A stretch of 6,079 nt of DNA from Chloroflexota bacterium (GTDB lineage Bacteria > Chloroflexota > Dehalococcoidia > SM23-28-2 > RBG-16-64-32): the NCBI GenBank assembly GCA_005880075.1, contig VBJT01000223.1:1-6079 (forward strand). The letters are read 5' to 3'. A program made the position numbers and the translations under genes. Below, in pieces: positions 5,032-6,079 of the stretch. The notes below the pieces were generated by a model. That model searched no databases. It was not told the origin of the DNA and worked only from the letters and a program-made list of their open reading frames with translations. Positions within the stretch are counted from its first letter, which is position 1. Each line of letters starts with the position of its first letter.

Positions 5032-5724
5032 TTACCCAGCGTTGCTCATTTCCCGCTCCTCTTCGCGCCAGCGACTCCACTCTCCGTCCGGGTCCGCGAC
5101 GTCGAGCAGGCCTGCCGCCGTCCGCCGCGAGTGGATGCCGCCGGCGACGAGCCGTGTCTCGTCCTCGACGAGCCGCGAGCGGTCCTGCGGGAGCACCGGC
5201 CCCCAGACGGCGCGCGAGCGATAAGGAGCGAACGTCTCGCCGGTGTACTGCTCGAGGATGCGGAGCGCCATCTCGTTGCGCCGCCGGAAGGCCGCGCCGC
5301 GGATGAGCCGCTTGCGCTCGACCTTCTTCAGCAGCGGGTCGAGCTCCATCTGAAGCGCCACGCCCGAAAGCGCGTGCTTCGTCTCGCCGAAAGCACTGCG
5401 CGGCACCTCCGCCAGGTCGTGGAAGGTGCGCAGCAGCAGGCCGGCGAACTCGACGTGCAACCCGGCGCCCCCGCCCTGCAGGAGGTCGAGCAGGTAGGCG
5501 CGCGCCTTCTCGGGGATCTCCCAGACAGCGCCCGGCTGCACAGCGATGTCCTGCGCCTCCGTCACGTTCTCGAGCACAGCGATCGGGTTCCCCGACAGCT
5601 CGAGGATGAGCGAAAGCTGGGACATCGCCCGGTTCAGCTCGCGCAGTGGCTCCTTCAGTGCGACGAGGTCGGATACGCCCCAGAACTGCTTCGGCTCCGA
5701 AACGTGACACTCTGGACAACGTGG
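5032..5724 (-). pseudogene. 5'-truncated phage portal protein (SPP1 gp6-type), C-terminal half
   Basis: Portal proteins form the dodecameric DNA gate of the phage capsid. The frame is open from after the TAG at 5727-5725 to the TAA at 5034-5032, about 230 codons. Family likeness starts at PKQFWGVSDLVALKEPLRELN (about 5690) and continues through SQLSLILELSGNPIAVL, ALSGVALQMELDPLLKKVERK, ALRILEQYTG and the tail WGPVLPQDRSRLVEDETRLV. These match the C-terminal half of SPP1-type portals. Such proteins usually have 400-500 residues, so the N-terminal half is gone. The first ATG (5625) has no ribosome site and lies inside the conserved region, so it is not a real start. The break falls close to a tRNA T-arm-like sequence, suggesting the edge of an integrated element or a deletion. 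The residues before the break (PRCPECHV) do not look like portal. Confidence 0.7.
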
Positions 5725-5780
5725 CTACGGCAGGAACGGGCACATTCCGCTAACGGGCAGCGTGAGTTAATTCGAGGCAC

Positions 5781-5805
5781 CGGGGGTTCGAATCCCCGAT
5801 TAGGG
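5781..5805 (+). other. tRNA 3'-end-like fragment (T-arm), possible attachment core
   Basis: CGGGGGTTCGAATCCCCG (5781-5798) has the canonical T-loop TTCGAAT (5787-5793) between G and C runs, followed by seven bases ATTAGGG where an acceptor 3' strand would be. Four stem pairs form; the outermost is G-G. No matching CCCTAAT or D/anticodon arms exist in the 80 bp upstream, so this is not a complete tRNA. tRNA 3' ends are common attB/attP cores for tyrosine integrases, and a portal remnant ends nearby. A chance T-arm look-alike cannot be excluded. Confidence 0.4.
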
Positions 5806-5896
5806 TTTTGCAGTCCGATTCCAGGCGTCCGTCAACGTCCTCCAGGGTGCATTTTATATCTGGGCGAGCGGCGACTCACCGCCTTCGTCCGCCAAC

Positions 5897-5938
5897 ATTT
5901 TCTGTCATCCGCCCGTTTTGCTGTCAGTTTTGCTGTCA
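5897..5938. repeat. Tandem 12-bp repeat, possible integrase arm-type sites
   Basis: GTTTTGCTGTCA occurs twice back to back (5915-5926 and 5927-5938), and a shorter copy ATTTTCTGTCA lies at 5897-5907. The same sequence reads TGACAGCAAAAC on the minus strand. Short direct repeats close to a tRNA-derived core are typical of arm-binding sites of tyrosine integrases. No integrase is visible in the window, so this remains inference. Confidence 0.5.
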
Positions 5939-5953
5939 ACATCGACTGCGAAT

Positions 5954-6079
5954 TTATCGGCCCCCGCCCGAGGCCGTCGAACTTCGCGCCCGCACGCGTG
6001 GCCCCACCAGCACCAGCTCCGCCTCGCAGTTGCCGTTCTCCACCCGGAGCAACGCCAGGGTGACCTCCCGGTGGAACCC
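5954..6079 (-). CDS. C-terminal end of an unidentified protein (5' end outside window)
   Basis: The frame is open from the right edge for 41 codons to the TAA at 5956-5954. The translation starts GFHREVTLALLRVENGNCEA and continues ELVLVGPRVRARSS before an STASGGGR tail. The alternating hydrophobic pattern (VTLALLRVENG, AELVLVGPRV) suggests beta strands of a real protein, and GC-rich third positions fit the neighbours. I do not recognise the family. It does not show the H-x-L-R-H or terminal Tyr motif of a tyrosine integrase. The 12-bp repeats lie just after its stop. Confidence 0.45.
   Translation of the reverse strand, partial: GFHREVTLALLRVENGNCEAELVLVGPRVRARSSTASGGGR

Larger units (their letters stand above)
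5725..5953. other. Junction region without a gene
   Basis: No convincing gene lies between the portal break and the stop codon of the gene at the right edge. The plus-strand frame open across 4897-6063 is a shadow of portal coding plus non-coding DNA. The stretch holds the T-arm-like element and three copies of a TTTTGCTGTCA-type repeat, and looks like an attachment or recombination region. Confidence 0.45.

Noticed and set aside
4919..5743. Long minus-strand frame continuous with the holin-like protein
   Set aside because: Upstream of 4918 it is a shifted shadow of the portal gene. The real start is set by the GGAGG sites, and only the last 75 codons look like protein.
5725..5806. Complete tRNA gene
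   Set aside because: Only the T-arm and possible acceptor 3' strand can be found; no matching 5' acceptor strand, D-arm or 5/7/5 anticodon arm is present.
5897..5938. CRISPR repeats
   Set aside because: Units are only 12 bp, two are directly adjacent without spacers, and there are just two exact copies.
4897..6063. Very long plus-strand open frame of 388 codons
   Set aside because: It is antisense to the portal remnant, crosses the T-arm-like region and repeats, and its translation is Arg/Pro/Leu-rich with no domain.

Overview
The window is GC-rich bacterial DNA. Several gene products are secreted and carry Pro/Thr 'PTPTP' linkers, thrombospondin-3/dockerin calcium repeats, a lipobox or an LPXTG anchor. 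Together with a Gram-positive-type LexA box, this suggests a monoderm bacterium. The style is what I associate with uncultured Chloroflexota (Dehalococcoidia-like), but that is inference from style, not from a marker gene.

Layout, left to right. Positions 2-733 (+) hold the C-terminal part of a secreted Ig-like protein whose start lies outside the window. Positions 771-1304 (-) encode an acidic coiled-coil protein resembling a phage scaffold. Its promoter at 1327-1355 has a perfect 14-bp LexA-type palindrome in the spacer between -35 and -10. Positions 1397-3148 (-) hold one large secreted beta-propeller / thrombospondin-3 / dockerin-like gene. It is broken by a 5' frameshift, an in-frame TAG and a second frameshift with an apparent deletion, and it reads as a single protein only if all three are repaired. 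A divergent promoter region (3149-3259) separates it from a small lipoprotein of the DUF3221/YobA type (3260-3598, +). About 370 bp without a gene follow (3599-3966), holding three inverted repeats and a good promoter. Next is an LPXTG-anchored surface protein with a prealbumin-like domain (3967-4728, +). Its 3' end overlaps, tail to tail, a two-helix membrane protein (4691-4918, -) with two SD/ATG pairs. Upstream of that lie a strong G-quadruplex motif, a perfect hairpin and the C-terminal half of an SPP1-type phage portal protein (5032-5724, -) that has lost its N-terminus. Just beyond the portal break is a tRNA T-arm-like sequence (about 5781-5805), then tandem 12-bp repeats (5897-5938), then the last 41 codons of an unidentified gene (5954-6079, -).

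My reading: the right end is the edge of a decayed prophage or integrated element with a tRNA-type attachment site. Portal, holin-like gene and scaffold-like gene lie on the minus strand in usual late-gene order, but secreted and surface genes lie between the holin-like and scaffold-like genes. The most interesting signals are the LexA-box promoter on a phage-scaffold-like gene, the dual-start holin-like gene, and the portal remnant/T-arm/repeat junction. I do not see a complete new multi-gene system.
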